Positions 63,601 through 64,000 of a stretch of DNA of 64,000 nucleotides are shown here, in pieces. Both the position numbers and the translations under genes were made by a program. Below the pieces are notes generated by a model. That model was not told the DNA's origin, ran no database searches, and worked only from the letters and a program-made list of their open reading frames with translations. Position 1 is the first letter of the stretch, and the number at the start of each line of letters is the position of its first letter. This DNA is from Celeribacter persicus (GTDB taxonomy: Bacteria; Pseudomonadota; Alphaproteobacteria; Rhodobacterales; Rhodobacteraceae): contig NZ_QAOH01000002.1 of the NCBI RefSeq assembly GCF_003050785.1, positions 285,127-349,126 of the forward strand. The letters run 5' to 3'.

Positions 63601-63796
63601 TCCCGTCCAGCCAGCTCTCCAACTCAAGCGCACGCGCCTCCGCCACGGTCATCAGCGCATCTTCCGCCTCTCCGAGCAAAGATTGGGACGCATTGCGATA
63701 GGATACGAGGTTCGCAATCGCGATGGTCACAACGGTCAGGCCGATCATGATCGCCGGCAGCTTTTTCGCGAGTTTGATCCTGCTAAAAAAATTCAT
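60650..63796 (-). CDS. Methyl-accepting chemotaxis protein with Cache, HAMP and two PAS domains
   Basis: 1048 residues, with GGAG 8 bases before the ATG. Order: helix (14-32); large periplasmic double-Cache-like sensor (about 35-345); helix (about 350-372); HAMP (to about 425); PAS 1 (about 440-550); PAS 2 (about 555-670, ending [11 protein letters not shown]); second HAMP-like region (about 690-740); and a signalling coiled coil with the tip around 860 ([21 protein letters not shown]). The C-terminus DDWEDF resembles the NWETF pentapeptide that tethers CheR/CheB. It heads an operon with cheB and cheD; no cheA, cheW or cheR is in view. Ligand unknown. Confidence 0.93.
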   Translation of the reverse strand: MNFFSRIKLAKKLPAIMIGLTVVTIAIANLVSYRNASQSLLGEAEDALMTVAEARALELESWLDGIDIDLRSQAENPTVLSAIRGFGEAWEALEGDRTAYLKEWYIDRNPNDPGFRQRLDYAQDGSAYSQVHKLYHGYFRNLVEEKGYYDVFVFSLSGDLIYSVFKEQDYATNFLHGDYADTGLGTVLQQSLAAEGPGIFFADFEKYAPSHGAPAAFLAAPVLDRRGETRGVIAFQMPIDRIDRITTRSTGLGRTGDSYLVGSDLFLRSNTIHGSGNEILNVALSMESAKRVIAGETGLLREMDLEIDDGKPHEHLAAFFPVEYHGVTWGLIAEQMIEEILEPATTLARTMMWQGAVMTALVALIAYLIARTISRPLTCVEAAMRTVSEGNYSVDVPGVERGDEIGQIARALDDFRHALGRADRATRDGLFKGAAFEGSSAALMMVDQDCTITYTNSAVHALLKKNESLFREMFGAFDADHIVGQNIDVFHKDPHRIRAILSDTGRMPFSTDMKIGDVHFALDVNAVVDLDGEQIGCVMEWKDVTDIRTNEAVITALDGNQSKAEFGIDGRLMKANANFARMLGVAPSDLVGRGHEAIFAFDAKLAAERGDVWERLNKGESIHGRFKLLDKEGNISLLEGTFSPVKDASGRPFRIILLGSDITESQAALAAAEAERERMKAEQDRVVEGLRVGLKKLAQGDLTSRIDEKFSAEYETLRGDFNQAIENLLSAMRNVVENADMIRGEASEISNAADDLSRRTEKQAATLEETATALDELTSSVRSAADGAKQASEMVDTAKADAEASGKVVQEAVEAMSQIETSSDQISKITSVIDDIAFQTNLLALNAGVEAARAGEAGRGFAVVASEVRALAQRSSEAAREINDLISKSGILVKRGVSLVGETGEALRGIVMSVSEISHNVSEIAVSSREQSAGLAEINAAVNQLDQVTQQNAAMFEQTTAASHALTREAENLNVTTSRFAIGTVQNAETEPLAPVQVDFKRSMSKSVEIRAMEGYEPERQPLRSPVKQVVNAPAPVASPVEDDWEDF

Positions 63797-63903
63797 CTCA
63801 TATCTCCAGGCATCGCATCCCGCAGAAGAATTTCGGGATCAACGATGTATCGGTCCGCTTTCAGGCACAGCTGCCCCTACATCACGATCCATGCCGCCAA
63901 GGA

Positions 63904-63977
63904 GTGAATCTATGGACGCCCCCTGCGCAAGGTGTTTTTCAACTTCGGTCCCAACGGCATTGGATGCGTGAATCTAT
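63904..63977. repeat. Short direct repeat upstream of the chemoreceptor gene
   Basis: GTGAATCTAT occurs at 63904-63913 and again at 63968-63977, 64 bases apart, in the receptor's upstream region. They could be paired activator sites; chance cannot be excluded. The rest of 63797-64000 shows no gene. Confidence 0.3.
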
Positions 63978-64000
63978 CCGGCCTTTTGCGAAGCTTACCT

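Noticed and set aside
1..64000. CRISPR arrays, tRNA or rRNA genes, insertion sequences, prophage, toxin-antitoxin or defence islands
   Set aside because: No regularly spaced repeats, no cloverleaf-like sequences with CCA-adjacent arms, no transposase or integrase motifs and no phage or defence proteins were recognised on either strand. Small RNA genes could still be missed by eye.

Overview
The window is high-G+C DNA densely packed with genes and looks like the main chromosome of a Rhodobacteraceae (roseobacter-type) alphaproteobacterium. The evidence is gene content: HemA-type 5-aminolevulinate synthase, two TRAP transporters, a RodZ-IspG pair, the amiC/mrcA/prfB neighbourhood, PmpA/PmpB sulfur-trafficking proteins and a CysG with a shortened methylase domain. 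Genus-level assignment is not possible by eye. I saw no rRNA, tRNA, CRISPR array, insertion sequence or phage genes.

Layout. 1-3.4 kb: end of an NTF2-fold gene, then a TakP-like TRAP transporter (dctPQM) on the minus strand. 3.8-9.7 kb: RND efflux adaptor and pump followed by a 2-hydroxyacid dehydrogenase. 9.7-13 kb: two tiny lipoproteins, adenine deaminase and siroheme synthase. 13.2-16.3 kb: glycerol catabolism (glpD, glpK). 16.3-23.9 kb: a complete D-xylose module (xylF-xylH-xylG-xylB-xylA, divergent from the ROK repressor xylR). 23.9-34 kb: an ASPIC/UnbV-VCBS protein, a MauG-like di-haem protein, a TolB-like propeller, then a mannoside module (beta-mannosidase, D-lyxose/D-mannose isomerase, aldo/keto reductase) divergent from TRAP membrane subunits that lack a binding protein.

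34-40 kb is a sulfide/persulfide module read on the minus strand: pmpA, pmpB, persulfide dioxygenase, a DUF442 protein, a DUF442 domain fused to a type II sulfide:quinone oxidoreductase, and a SulP anion transporter. The inferred path is uptake of reduced sulfur, oxidation to (glutathione) persulfide, oxidation to sulfite, and anion movement. This is the most distinctive region.

40-58 kb is mostly housekeeping: Na/Pi symporter, prfB, a coiled-coil membrane protein, PBP1A, a methyltransferase, zinT behind a convincing Zur operator, amiC, an aminotransferase, a BepA-like protease with a DsbA-like protein, ispG, rodZ, hemA and an M20 peptidase. 58-64 kb carries a small membrane protein and a chemotaxis operon: a 1048-residue receptor with two PAS domains, then cheB and cheD.

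Start codons were chosen from ribosome-binding sites and family alignments recalled from memory; alternatives are stated. Operators, hairpins and promoters were found by reading and are hypotheses unless noted.
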